Shown: piece after piece, positions 45,714 to 53,972 of the stretch
How the letters are laid out: the number at the start of each line of letters is the position of its first letter
Position numbering within the stretch: position 1 is the stretch's first letter
NCBI RefSeq assembly: GCF_902859585.1
Contig: NZ_CADIJM010000004.1
Coordinates: forward strand, 310,001 to 374,000
From: Achromobacter animicus
GTDB taxonomy: Bacteria; Pseudomonadota; Gammaproteobacteria; Burkholderiales; Burkholderiaceae_B
Direction of reading: 5' to 3'
Length of the DNA stretch: 64,000 nt
The notes under the pieces: generated by a model
What the model was told of the DNA's origin: nothing
Database searches by the model: none
What the model saw: only the letters and a program-made list of their open reading frames with translations
Made by a program: the position numbers and the translations under genes

Positions 45714-46961
45714 ATGGGTAATCACGTCGTTGTGCTGGGCGCCGGCATCGTCGGCGTCTGCTGCGCGCTGGAACTGCAGCGGCGCGGCATGTCGGTCACG
45801 CTGGTGGATCGGCAGGCGCCCGGGATGGAAACGTCGATGGGCAACGCGGGCGTGCTGGCCCGCAGTTCGCTGATGCCGTTCAATCACCCTGGCCTTTGGG
45901 GACAACTGCCGCGTCTCTTGAAGAACGACACCGTCCAGTTCCGATACCGCTGGCCCTACCTGGCGTCGAACCTGGGCTGGGCAGCGCGATTCATGATGAG
46001 CGCGCGGCCGTCCGTCTTCCAGGAAACTGCCCGCGCGTTGGACGGCCTGATCCGGCTGTCCGCGCCCGAACACCTGAAGCTGCTGGATGAAAGCGGCGCG
46101 CGCCACCGGCTGCGCGACACCGGCTGGATCTTCCTGTACCGCACGGCGGCGGCCTGGAACGCGGGCGCATTGGCGCGCCGCACCTTCGCGCAGTACGACG
46201 TGCCGACCCGCGAACTGAACCCTGCGGAACTTGCCGAGGTCGAACCCGCCCTGTCGCCGATCTTTCACCGCGCGTTGTGGATTCAGGGTTCGTATTCGGT
46301 GGATGATCCGCACGAGGTCGTCGCCGCGTACGCCTGCCTGTTCCAGCGCGAGGGCGGCACGTTCAAACGGATGGACGCCGCCGCCATCCGCCGCGACGCC
46401 AATGGCTGGGCGGTGCAAGGGACAAGCGCATCGGAATCGGTGTCGGCCGACCGGCTGGTCGTCGCGCTGGGACCGTGGTCCAAGGCGTTGCTCAAGACCA
46501 CCGGCATCGACCTGCCCATGGCGTTCGAACGCGGGTATCACATGCATTACAACGGCCGCGGCGGCGTACGCGTCACCCGTCCTGTTTACGACACGGGCGG
46601 CGGCTACGTGCTGTCGCCCATGGCGCGCGGCCTGCGCCTGTCGACGGGCGTCGAGCTGAACGCTTGCGAGGCGCCCGCGCGTCCCGAGCAGCTGGATCTG
46701 GCGGAACAGCGCGCCCGCGAGGCCTTCCCGCTGGGCGACCGGCTGGACGCCGCCGCCTGGCTGGGCCGCCGCCCCACCCTGCCCGACAGCCGCCCGATGA
46801 TCGGCGAAGCGCCGCGCCATCCCGGCCTGTGGCTGGCGCTGGGGCACCAGCACATCGGCTTCAGCACCGCGCCGGGCACGGCAAAGGTGCTGGCGGAACT
46901 GATGCTGGACGGTGCGGCGGCGTCGCGCCACGCGGCCTTCCGGCCCGGCCGGTTCATCTAG
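45714..46961 (+). CDS. DadA-like FAD-dependent amino acid/amine dehydrogenase
   Basis: A 415-residue DAO-family flavoprotein resembling the small subunit of D-amino acid dehydrogenase. FAD binding is at G10-A-G12-I-V-G15, with GNAGVLARSSLMPFNHPG near residue 44 and LWLALGHQHIGFSTAPGTAK near 375 as DadA-type signatures. It deaminates amino acids or amines oxidatively, passing electrons to the quinone pool in known members. It begins 8 nt after the amine-oxidase-like gene and closes the plus arm. No alanine racemase is nearby, so a D-alanine role is not supported by context. Confidence 0.87.
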   Translation: MGNHVVVLGAGIVGVCCALELQRRGMSVTLVDRQAPGMETSMGNAGVLARSSLMPFNHPGLWGQLPRLLKNDTVQFRYRWPYLASNLGWAARFMMSARPSVFQETARALDGLIRLSAPEHLKLLDESGARHRLRDTGWIFLYRTAAAWNAGALARRTFAQYDVPTRELNPAELAEVEPALSPIFHRALWIQGSYSVDDPHEVVAAYACLFQREGGTFKRMDAAAIRRDANGWAVQGTSASESVSADRLVVALGPWSKALLKTTGIDLPMAFERGYHMHYNGRGGVRVTRPVYDTGGGYVLSPMARGLRLSTGVELNACEAPARPEQLDLAEQRAREAFPLGDRLDAAAWLGRRPTLPDSRPMIGEAPRHPGLWLALGHQHIGFSTAPGTAKVLAELMLDGAAASRHAAFRPGRFI

Positions 46962-46964
46962 GCA

Positions 46965-46989
46965 AACGCGGTCCTTGAAGGACCGCGTT
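46965..46989 (+). terminator. Hairpin ending the plus arm
   Basis: AACGCGGTCC and GGACCGCGTT form a perfect 10-bp stem around TTGAA, 3 bp after the DadA-like stop. The following DNA is only weakly T-rich, so termination efficiency is uncertain. Confidence 0.65.
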
Positions 46990-47017
46990 GTTGACCGCGC
47001 TATTTACCGCGCCTTTT
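46982..47017. repeat. 12-bp tandem repeat between convergent genes
   Basis: ACCGCGTTGTTG, ACCGCGCTATTT and ACCGCGCCTTTT lie head to tail. The first unit overlaps the hairpin right arm. It lies just after the ABC ATPase stop on the minus strand. The period does not shift frame. Confidence 0.55.
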
Positions 47018-47022
47018 CGTCT

Positions 47023-47817
47023 TCAGCCCAACAAAAGCGCATCGTCTGACAGCTTCTCGCCCCGCACCCGCTCGAACATGGCCAGCAGGTCCGGCACGTC
47101 CATGCCGCGGCGCTCGTCGCCGGACACGTCCAGCACGACCTGGCCCTGGTGCAGCATGACGGTGCGGTCGCCGACATCCAGCGCCTGGCGCATGCTGTGC
47201 GTGACCATCATGGTGGTGAGCTGGTTTTCCGCCACGATGCGCGCCGTCAGTTGCAGCACGAAGTCCGCGGTGCGCGGGTCGAGCGCGGCGGTGTGCTCAT
47301 CCAGCAGCAGGATGCGCGAGGGTTGCAGCGCCGCCATCAGCAGGCTGACCGCCTGGCGCTGGCCGCCGGACAACAGGCCGATGCGGTCGGTGAGGCGGTT
47401 TTCCAGGCCCAGACCCAGCGTGGCAAGGCGCTCGCGAAAGCCCGCTTTCATCGAGGCCTTTACGGCGCGGCTATAGCCGCGCGAGGCGCCGCGCATCTGC
47501 GCCAGCGCCATGTTTTCCTCGATGGTCAGGTCTTCGCAGGTGCCCGCCATCGGGTCCTGAAACACGCGGGCCACGCTGCCGGCGCGCGCCCACACGGGCT
47601 TGCGCGTCACGTCCACACCATTGATGTCGATGCGTCCCGAATCGATGGGCAGGTCGCCCGACACGGCATTCAGGAACGTGGACTTGCCCGCGCCGTTGGA
47701 ACCGATCACGGTGACGAACTGGCCCGACGGGATTTCCAGCGTGAGGCCGCGCAGGGCGCGGGTCTCGATGGGCGTACCCGCGTTGAAGGTGATTTTCAGG
47801 TCTTTTGCGGACAACAT
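47023..47817 (-). CDS. ABC transporter ATP-binding protein (TrpXYZ type)
   Basis: A 264-residue ATPase. Walker A GSNGAGKST is at about residues 39-47, the signature LLSGGQRQAVSL near 147, and Walker B ILLLDEHTAALD near 167; the usual DEP is DEH here, typical of this ABC branch. It works with the permease just upstream (1-nt gap) and the binding protein beyond. Relatives import tryptophan in Gram-positives (TrpXYZ), but the substrate here is not shown by the sequence. Confidence 0.88.
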   Translation of the reverse strand: MLSAKDLKITFNAGTPIETRALRGLTLEIPSGQFVTVIGSNGAGKSTFLNAVSGDLPIDSGRIDINGVDVTRKPVWARAGSVARVFQDPMAGTCEDLTIEENMALAQMRGASRGYSRAVKASMKAGFRERLATLGLGLENRLTDRIGLLSGGQRQAVSLLMAALQPSRILLLDEHTAALDPRTADFVLQLTARIVAENQLTTMMVTHSMRQALDVGDRTVMLHQGQVVLDVSGDERRGMDVPDLLAMFERVRGEKLSDDALLLG

Positions 47818-47818
47818 A

Positions 47819-48709
47819 TCAGCGCCCCTTCTTGCCGACCAGGCGGCGCTTGAGCATGGGGATGACCAGGGCGATCGTGACGAGCACCGCGGTGACGAGG
47901 TTCAGGTCCTGCGCCTTCAGGCCGATAAAATCGCTGTTGAGCGCCAGGGCGATGAAGAAGCGGTAGACGATAGCGCCGATGATGACGGCCAGCGTGGCCA
48001 GCACCAGCTTGCGCGACGGCAGGATGCTTTCGCCGACGATCACTGCGGCCAGGCCGATCACGATGGTGCCGATGCCCATCGAGATGTCCGAACCGCCTTG
48101 CGTCTGCGCGAACAGCGCGCCGGCCAGTGCCACCAGCGCGTTCGACAGCGCCATGCCGCCCAGGATCATGCGGCCGGTGTTCACGCCTTGCGCGCGGGCC
48201 ATGCGGCCGTTGGAACCGGTGGCGCGCACGGCCAGGCCGGTTTGCGTCGCGAAGAACCAGTCCAGCGCCAGCTTGCAGAGAATGACGATGACGATCAGCA
48301 GCAGCGGGCGGGCGACATAGTCGGAAATCCACGCAGGCTGCAGGATCGTGAACACGGTGGGTTCGGTGATCAGCGGCACGTTGGGCTTGCCCATGATGCG
48401 CAGGTTGATCGAATACAGCGCGATCATCATCAGGATGCTGGCGAGCAGATCCATGATCTTAAGCTTGACGTTCAGCCAGCCCGTGACCAGCCCGGCTGCG
48501 GCGCCCGCGATCGTGGCGATGATGGTGGCGGAAAACGGATCGGTGCCCGAGGCGATCAGCGTCGCACAGACCGCGCCGCCCAGCGGAAAGCTGCCGTCCA
48601 CGGTCAGGTCCGGGAAGCGCAGCAGGCGAAAGGAGATGAACACGCCCAAGGCCACCAGACTGAAGATCAAGCCGATCTCCAGCGCGCCTAACAACGAGAA
48701 CAATGACAT
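47819..48709 (-). CDS. ABC transporter permease (TrpXYZ/branched-chain type)
   Basis: A 296-residue permease with about eight helices. The N-terminus GALEIGLIFSLVALGVFISFRLL and LTVDGSFPLGGAVCATLI are the signature of this family, which is related to LivH/M-type permeases. MARAQGVNTGRMILGGMALSNALVAL near residue 180 holds the ATPase-coupling loop. It is followed directly by the ATPase and preceded by a 319-bp gap with a terminator, so its expression is partly separated from the binding protein. Confidence 0.88.
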   Translation of the reverse strand: MSLFSLLGALEIGLIFSLVALGVFISFRLLRFPDLTVDGSFPLGGAVCATLIASGTDPFSATIIATIAGAAAGLVTGWLNVKLKIMDLLASILMMIALYSINLRIMGKPNVPLITEPTVFTILQPAWISDYVARPLLLIVIVILCKLALDWFFATQTGLAVRATGSNGRMARAQGVNTGRMILGGMALSNALVALAGALFAQTQGGSDISMGIGTIVIGLAAVIVGESILPSRKLVLATLAVIIGAIVYRFFIALALNSDFIGLKAQDLNLVTAVLVTIALVIPMLKRRLVGKKGR

Positions 48710-49028
48710 GGGTCAGATCCAATCAAGATAAGAAACGAGCATATTAAAGAAGTGAAACGTACGATTTCTTGCGTTCGCGGGTCGGTTTTACCCGAGCTTT
48801 CGCAATGAACGTTTCCCGGCATGGATTTTCTCTCGTTTCCCGCCCGCGTGCCTACGCGCCGGCGCTGCCAGCGAAAGCACGAGACCTGTCAAGGAAGCAA
48901 CAACGCCGGGCCGCGAGCATCTTGTGAACGCTGCCGCCCTGTGGAACATCGGGTAAGCACACCACGAAAAACGCAAGAAAAACCCCGCGCACGCCGGATA
49001 GGCATGGCGGGGCCGATTTCGCGCCGTA
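48710..49028. other. Gap inside the ABC locus with a terminator and probable promoter
   Basis: A 319-bp space between the binding-protein gene and the permease gene. The right end holds the terminator at 48978-49012. The left 80 bp are AT-rich and could carry a promoter for the permease and ATPase. No open frame with coding features and no tRNA is seen. Confidence 0.6.
48978..49012 (-). terminator. Terminator or attenuator after the ABC binding protein
   Basis: On the minus strand CCCCGC and GCGGGG, extended by GCC/GGC, form an imperfect stem followed by five T and more A/T. It starts 17 bp after the binding-protein stop. It would favour making more binding protein than permease. Confidence 0.78.
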
Positions 49029-50000
49029 TTATTTCACGACCACCGCGGCGGACTTGATCAGCGCCTCGGGCAGGGTCACGCCCTGCTTGGCGGCCGCGCC
49101 CGGATTCACGTACAGCTCGAGCTTGGAGCTGGTTTCAGACGGAATCGCGCCGGGCTTCTCGCCCTTCAGGATGCGCACGACGACCTTGCCGGTCTGCACG
49201 CCCAGATCGCGGTAGTTGATGCCCAGGGCGGCAATGCCGCCGCGCTTGACGCTGTCGGTATCCGACGCGATCAGCGGGATCTTGGCGTCGTTGCCCACCT
49301 TGACCAGCGATTCGTACGCCGACACGACGTTGTTGTCGGTGTTGGTGTAGATGACGTCGACCTTGCCGATCAGGCTGCGGGCGGCGGACGCCACGTCCAC
49401 CGAGCGCGGGGCGGCGGCTTCGACCAGGCTCATGCCCGACTTGGGCAGGATTTCCTGGAGTTTCTTGACGACGACGACCGAGTTGGCCTCGCCCGGGTTG
49501 TAGACGATGCCGACGCGCTTGGCGTTGGGCAGGATCTTCTTGATGAGCTCAACCTGCTTGTCCAGCGCCAGCAGGTCCGACACGCCGGTCACGTTGGTGC
49601 CCGAGGCGTCCATGCTGGACACGAGTTGCGCGGCAACCGGATCGGTCACGGCGGAATACACCACCGGCACGTCCTTGGTGGCGGCAACGACAGCCTGCGC
49701 CGACGGCGTGGCGATCGCGACGATGGCGTCCGGGCGGTCGCCGACGAACTTGCGGGCGATCTGCGCGGCCGTGCCGTTGTTGCCTTGCGCGCTTTGATAC
49801 TGCCACTTCAGGTTCTTGCCCGGCTCGTAGCCGGCTTGCTTGAGGGCGTCTTGCACCCCGTCACGCACGGCGTCCAGCGCCGGATGCTCGACGATGGCGG
49901 TCACCGCGACGGACTTTTGCTGCGCGGCGACCGGCGCGGCGATAGCCATCGCCAGCGCCATCGCACCAACCGTCAGAAAATGTTTTTTTCCGATCAGCAT
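49029..50000 (-). CDS. ABC transporter substrate-binding protein (TrpX type)
   Basis: A 323-residue periplasmic binding protein with a signal peptide ending at about residue 27 (APVAAQQ). VAVTAIVEHPALDAVRDG is the family start, with IVAIATPSAQAVV near 95 and VPVVYSAVTDPVAA near 112 lining the binding cleft. The family includes TrpX and related binders of aromatic amino acids, but ligand identity cannot be read here. It is the first gene of the ABC locus, and its own terminator follows. Confidence 0.9.
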   Translation of the reverse strand: MLIGKKHFLTVGAMALAMAIAAPVAAQQKSVAVTAIVEHPALDAVRDGVQDALKQAGYEPGKNLKWQYQSAQGNNGTAAQIARKFVGDRPDAIVAIATPSAQAVVAATKDVPVVYSAVTDPVAAQLVSSMDASGTNVTGVSDLLALDKQVELIKKILPNAKRVGIVYNPGEANSVVVVKKLQEILPKSGMSLVEAAAPRSVDVASAARSLIGKVDVIYTNTDNNVVSAYESLVKVGNDAKIPLIASDTDSVKRGGIAALGINYRDLGVQTGKVVVRILKGEKPGAIPSETSSKLELYVNPGAAAKQGVTLPEALIKSAAVVVK

Positions 50001-50264
50001 ATGTTTGCTCCTTGAACCCTGGTGTTGCTTGTTGAATTTGCCGGTTTCTTCATGGCGGGCGCGGATTTTTGATCCGTTTGTCCTGCCACAAAGCCGTATA
50101 GTCTAACGTGCCGTCCACCAAATGGACTTGGGGGGAATCCCTGTAATGGTGCATCCATACAGGCTCGCCCCGACCCGGGGCAGCGGCGTGAATATACTGA
50201 CAACCGCCGGGCAAACGCCGTTCATCCCGTTCCGCGTGCCCGCCGACGGCATCCCGAGGCCACC

Positions 50265-51221
50265 ATGATCAAACGCGCACTGGGCCGATCCGGCCTGCAG
50301 GTTCCCCCACTCACTTTCGGCGGCAACGTCTTCGGCTGGACCGTCGACGAGGCCGGCACCTTTTCTTTGCTGGATGCGCTGGTGGACGCCGGCCTGAATT
50401 TCATCGACACGGCCGACATGTACTCGCGCTGGGTCCCCGGCAACCAGGGTGGCGAATCCGAAACCCTAATCGGCAAGTGGCTCAAGCGATCGGGCAAGCG
50501 CGACCAGGTGCTGATCGCCACCAAGGTCGGCATGGAGATGGGGCCGGGCCAGAAAGGCCTGTCGCCCGCCTACATCCGGCGCTCCTTGGACGCATCGCTG
50601 GCGCGCCTGCAGACGGACTACGTCGACCTGTACCAATCGCACCAGGACGACCCGGACACGCCGCTGACCGACACGCTGGCCGAATACGCCAAGCACATCG
50701 AAGCCGGCAAGGTGCGCGCGATCGGCGCGTCCAACTACACGGCGGTGCGGCTGTCGGAAGCCCTGATCGCCAGCGAGCGGCACAGCCTGCCGCGCTACGA
50801 AAGCATCCAGCCCGAGTACAACCTGTACACCCGCGAGCCCTTCGAATCCGGTCTGCAAAGCCTGGTGAAGACCCAGCAGATGGGCACGATCAATTACTTC
50901 GCGCTGGCAAGCGGGTTTCTCAGCGGCAAGTACCGCGTTCCCGACGACGCAGGCAAGAGCGCGCGCGGCAAGAAGATCGTGGACACGTATCTGAATGATC
51001 GTGGCTACCGCATCCTGAAGGCGCTGGACGAGGTGGCCGAGGACGCCGGCTGCACGCCCGCGCAGGCTGCGTTGGCCTGGCAGATCGCGCAGCCGGGCAT
51101 TACGTCGCCCATCGTCAGCGCCACGTCGCTCGCCCAGCTGGACGAACTGGTCAAGGCCGCCAGCCTGACGCTGACGCGCGACCAGCTGGCCCGGCTAAGC
51201 CAGGCCAGCGATTGGCGCTGA
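50265..51221 (+). CDS. Aldo/keto reductase
   Basis: A 318-residue NADPH-dependent oxidoreductase of the (alpha/beta)8 AKR fold. The catalytic tetrad is in place: D and Y in NFIDTADMYSRW near residue 45-52, K in VLIATKVGMEMG near 85, and H in LYQSHQDDPDTP near 127. The substrate is unknown. It is a single gene, divergent from the ABC binding protein; a TATACT at 50193-50198 may be its -10 element. The 3' end leads straight into a 13-bp tandem repeat. Confidence 0.92.
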   Translation: MIKRALGRSGLQVPPLTFGGNVFGWTVDEAGTFSLLDALVDAGLNFIDTADMYSRWVPGNQGGESETLIGKWLKRSGKRDQVLIATKVGMEMGPGQKGLSPAYIRRSLDASLARLQTDYVDLYQSHQDDPDTPLTDTLAEYAKHIEAGKVRAIGASNYTAVRLSEALIASERHSLPRYESIQPEYNLYTREPFESGLQSLVKTQQMGTINYFALASGFLSGKYRVPDDAGKSARGKKIVDTYLNDRGYRILKALDEVAEDAGCTPAQAALAWQIAQPGITSPIVSATSLAQLDELVKAASLTLTRDQLARLSQASDWR

Positions 51222-51225
51222 GGTT

Positions 51226-51260
51226 GCTTAGTTCAGCCGCTTAGTTCAGCCGCTTAGTCC
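51226..51260. repeat. 13-bp tandem repeat spanning the Bug gene stop
   Basis: GCTTAGTTCAGCC at 51226-51238 and 51239-51251, with a partial third copy (51252-51260). On the minus strand each carries TAA 13 bp apart (51254, 51241, 51228), so all three frames are closed; the first TAA is the stop of the Bug gene. It fills the gap between convergent genes. Confidence 0.92.
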
Positions 51261-52225
51261 AACGTCACGCCGGAGTCCTTGACGACCTTGGCCCAGCGCT
51301 GGACTTCGCTGTCGACGAACTTGCCGAACTCGGCGCCGGTCAGCGTGGGCACGCCCGTGCCGTTGCCCGCCCAGGTCTCCTTCAGCTTGGGCGTGTTCAG
51401 CGCTTTCGTGATCTCGGCGGCCATTCTTTCCGTGGCTTCCTTCGGCGTGCCCGCGGGCGCCCAGATCGCATACCAGGTCGACACCACGTAGTTCGGCACG
51501 CCGGCTTCGGCAGCCGTGGGCACGTCGGGCAGGGATTGCGAACGCTCCGTGGCGGCCACCGCCAGCGGCTTGATCGCGCCGGCGCGGATGTGCCCGGCCG
51601 ACGAGCCCAGCCCATCAAACGCCAGATCCACCTGACCGCCGATCAGCGCCGACAGCATGGGACCCGCGCCCTGATACGGCACGTCCACCAGCTTGACCCC
51701 CGTCTGCATCGCGAACAGCTCGCCGGCCAGGTGGTGCGTGCTGCCCTTGCCCGCCGTGCCGAAGTTGATTTCGCCGGGGCGTTTCTTTGCGTAATCGATG
51801 AACTCCTGCAAGGTCTTGACCGGCAGCTTGCTTGCGTTGATGACGACGACCTGCGGCGGCTGCGCCACCAGGGCGACCGGCACGAAATCCTTCTGGATGT
51901 TGTAGCTCAGGCTCTTGTACAGGGAAGGCGCCAGCGCATGGTGCGCGCCGCCCATGAAGAACGTGTAGCCGTCGGGCTTGGCCTTGGCCGCCACGCCGGC
52001 GCCCACGGTGCCGCCCGCGCCGCCCTTGTTGTCGATGACCACCGTCTGGCCAAGCTGCGTGGTGAGCTGCGCGGCCAGCGGACGGGCGAACGTGTCCGTG
52101 CCGCCGCCGGCGGGAAACGGAACGATCAGCGTGATGGGGCGTTCGGGCCATTGCGCGGCGGCAACGCCGCCGAAACCCAGGGCTGCCACGGCGAACACGG
52201 CCGCGGCGGTGGTGCGATAAGTCAT
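51254..52225 (-). CDS. Bug/TctC-family periplasmic binding protein
   Basis: A 323-residue orphan solute-binding protein with a signal peptide ending near residue 24 (VAAAQ). WPERPITLIVPFPAGGGTD is the classic Bug start, with contacts to a carboxylate ligand, and GTAGKGSTHHLAGELF near residue 160 is the second binding loop. Bug proteins are greatly expanded in Bordetella and Achromobacter and usually bind carboxylic acids. It lies after the malonate operon but beyond a terminator, so a role in malonate capture is only suggested by position. No TctA/B partner is nearby. Confidence 0.92.
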   Translation of the reverse strand: MTYRTTAAAVFAVAALGFGGVAAAQWPERPITLIVPFPAGGGTDTFARPLAAQLTTQLGQTVVIDNKGGAGGTVGAGVAAKAKPDGYTFFMGGAHHALAPSLYKSLSYNIQKDFVPVALVAQPPQVVVINASKLPVKTLQEFIDYAKKRPGEINFGTAGKGSTHHLAGELFAMQTGVKLVDVPYQGAGPMLSALIGGQVDLAFDGLGSSAGHIRAGAIKPLAVAATERSQSLPDVPTAAEAGVPNYVVSTWYAIWAPAGTPKEATERMAAEITKALNTPKLKETWAGNGTGVPTLTGAEFGKFVDSEVQRWAKVVKDSGVTLD

Positions 52226-52388
52226 TTTGTCTCCTCTTGCTGCATCGGGGGACGGCGCCTGTTTTCTGGCGTCTCGTCGCTGAGATATTTTTTTCTTCTG
52301 AATGCGGCGGGCAGGTCTTATCGGGGCATTGGATGGGGATGCTTCTCCTTGGCTGCGGTAAATGAACGCGGTGAAAGAATACGGTGGT

Positions 52389-52417
52389 AAAAAAGCCGGC
52401 CCCGCGGGGACCGGCTT
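52389..52417 (-). terminator. Rho-independent terminator of the mat operon
   Basis: On the minus strand AAGCCGG-T-CCCC pairs with GGGG-CCGGCTT around GC, followed by six T in total. It ends the transcript 10 bp after matB. Confidence 0.9.
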
Positions 52418-52426
52418 CGGTATGGA

Positions 52427-53968
52427 CTACAGCGCTTTGTAGGTGTCGCGCAGCACGTTCTTCTGAACCTTGCCCATCGTATTGCGCGGCAGTTGGTCGA
52501 TGATATGAACGCGCTTGGGCACCTTGAAGTTGGCGATGCGGCTCTTCAACTCCGCCTGCATGGCCGAGGCGTCCAGCGTCGCGCCGTCCTTGGGCACCAC
52601 CACCGCCACGACGGCCTCGCCGAAGTCCGGATGCGGCACGCCGATCACCGCCGACTCCGACACGCCCGGCATGTCGTCGATGAGCGTCTCGATCTCCTTG
52701 GGGTACACGTTGTAGCCGCCGGAGATGATCAGGTCCTTGCTGCGGCCGACGATCGACAGATAGTCGTCGGGCGCCGTGCGGCCGGCGGACTCGCCGCCCC
52801 AGCGGCCCACGTCGCCGGTCTTGAACCAGCCGTCGTCGGTGAATTCTTCGCGCGTCTTTTCCGGCATGCGCCAGTAGCCCGAGAACACGTTGGGACCGCG
52901 CACCTGCACGTTGCCGATCTCGCCGGGTGCGAGCGGCTTGCCGGCGTCGTCGACCACCCGGACATCCACACCCGGCAAGGCGCGGCCGACGGTGCCCGCC
53001 AGGCGCTCGCCCAACGCGGCGTCGTACGGGTTGGAGGTCAGCATGACGGTTTCGCTCATGCCGTAGCGCTCAAGAATGGGATGGCCGCTGCGTTCCTTGA
53101 AGTCGGAGAACGTTTCGGCCAGCAGCGGCGCGGAGCCCGAGATGAACAGGCGCATGTTGGCGCAGACGTCCCGATTGAAGCGCGGATCGGCCAGCAGACG
53201 CACGTAGTAGGTCGGCACGCCCATCATCACGGTGCTTTGCGGCAGATAGTGCAGCGCCTGGTCGGCATCCAGCTTGGGCAGCCAGATCATCCGGGCGCCC
53301 GCCAGCAGCGCGCCGTGCGACGCGACAAACAGGCCGTGCACGTGGAAGATCGGCAGCATGTGCAGCAGCACGTCGTCCTCGCGCCAGCCCCAGTATTCGT
53401 GCAGGGTGCGCGCGTTGGCCGCCAGGTTGCCGTGCGAGAGCATCGCGCCCTTGCTGCGGCCCGTGGTGCCCGACGTGTACAGGATGGCGGCCAGGTCGTC
53501 CGGCTTGCTTTCAACGGTCTTGAACGTCTGCGGCAGGCCGCCGGCCGCGTCCAGCAGCGTGCCGGTGCGGTCCTCGTCCAGCGTATAGACGTGCGGGCAG
53601 TTGGCCTTGTCGGCGGCGCGCTTGACCCAGTCCAGGTTCTTGCTGGCGCAGACCACGACGGACGGCTCGGCGTTGCCCAGGAAGTATTCGATTTCGGATT
53701 CGCGATACGCGGTGTTCAGCGGCAGGTACACGAGGCCGGCGCGCAGCGTGGCCAGGTACAGCAGCAGCGCCTCGGGCGACTTTTCGACCTGCACGGCGAC
53801 GCGCGCGCCGTCGGGCAGGTTCAGCGATTGCAGCAGGTTCGCCAGGCACGCGGTCGCGCGGTCGATGTCGTCCCAGGTGTATTGGAGGTCGGGCGTTTCC
53901 AGCGCGACTTTGCTGCGGTCTTTGGGAAAGCCGCCTTGCAGGACAGCGTATAGGTTGGCGTTGCTCAC
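52427..53968 (-). CDS. matB: Malonyl-CoA synthetase
   Basis: A 513-residue adenylate-forming ligase that makes malonyl-CoA from malonate, CoA and ATP. The P-loop YTSGTTGRSKGAML is near residue 160, ERYGMSETVMLTSNPY near 295 and the flexible GRSKDLIISGGYNVYPKEIE hinge near 410. The C-terminal catalytic lysine is in LPRNTMGKVQKN. The GTG start at 53968 gives the normal MSNANLYAVL N-terminus and lies 4 nt after the hydratase stop. Context with matA and matR supports MatB over other ligases. Confidence 0.9.
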   Translation of the reverse strand: MSNANLYAVLQGGFPKDRSKVALETPDLQYTWDDIDRATACLANLLQSLNLPDGARVAVQVEKSPEALLLYLATLRAGLVYLPLNTAYRESEIEYFLGNAEPSVVVCASKNLDWVKRAADKANCPHVYTLDEDRTGTLLDAAGGLPQTFKTVESKPDDLAAILYTSGTTGRSKGAMLSHGNLAANARTLHEYWGWREDDVLLHMLPIFHVHGLFVASHGALLAGARMIWLPKLDADQALHYLPQSTVMMGVPTYYVRLLADPRFNRDVCANMRLFISGSAPLLAETFSDFKERSGHPILERYGMSETVMLTSNPYDAALGERLAGTVGRALPGVDVRVVDDAGKPLAPGEIGNVQVRGPNVFSGYWRMPEKTREEFTDDGWFKTGDVGRWGGESAGRTAPDDYLSIVGRSKDLIISGGYNVYPKEIETLIDDMPGVSESAVIGVPHPDFGEAVVAVVVPKDGATLDASAMQAELKSRIANFKVPKRVHIIDQLPRNTMGKVQKNVLRDTYKAL

Positions 53969-53972
53969 CTGT

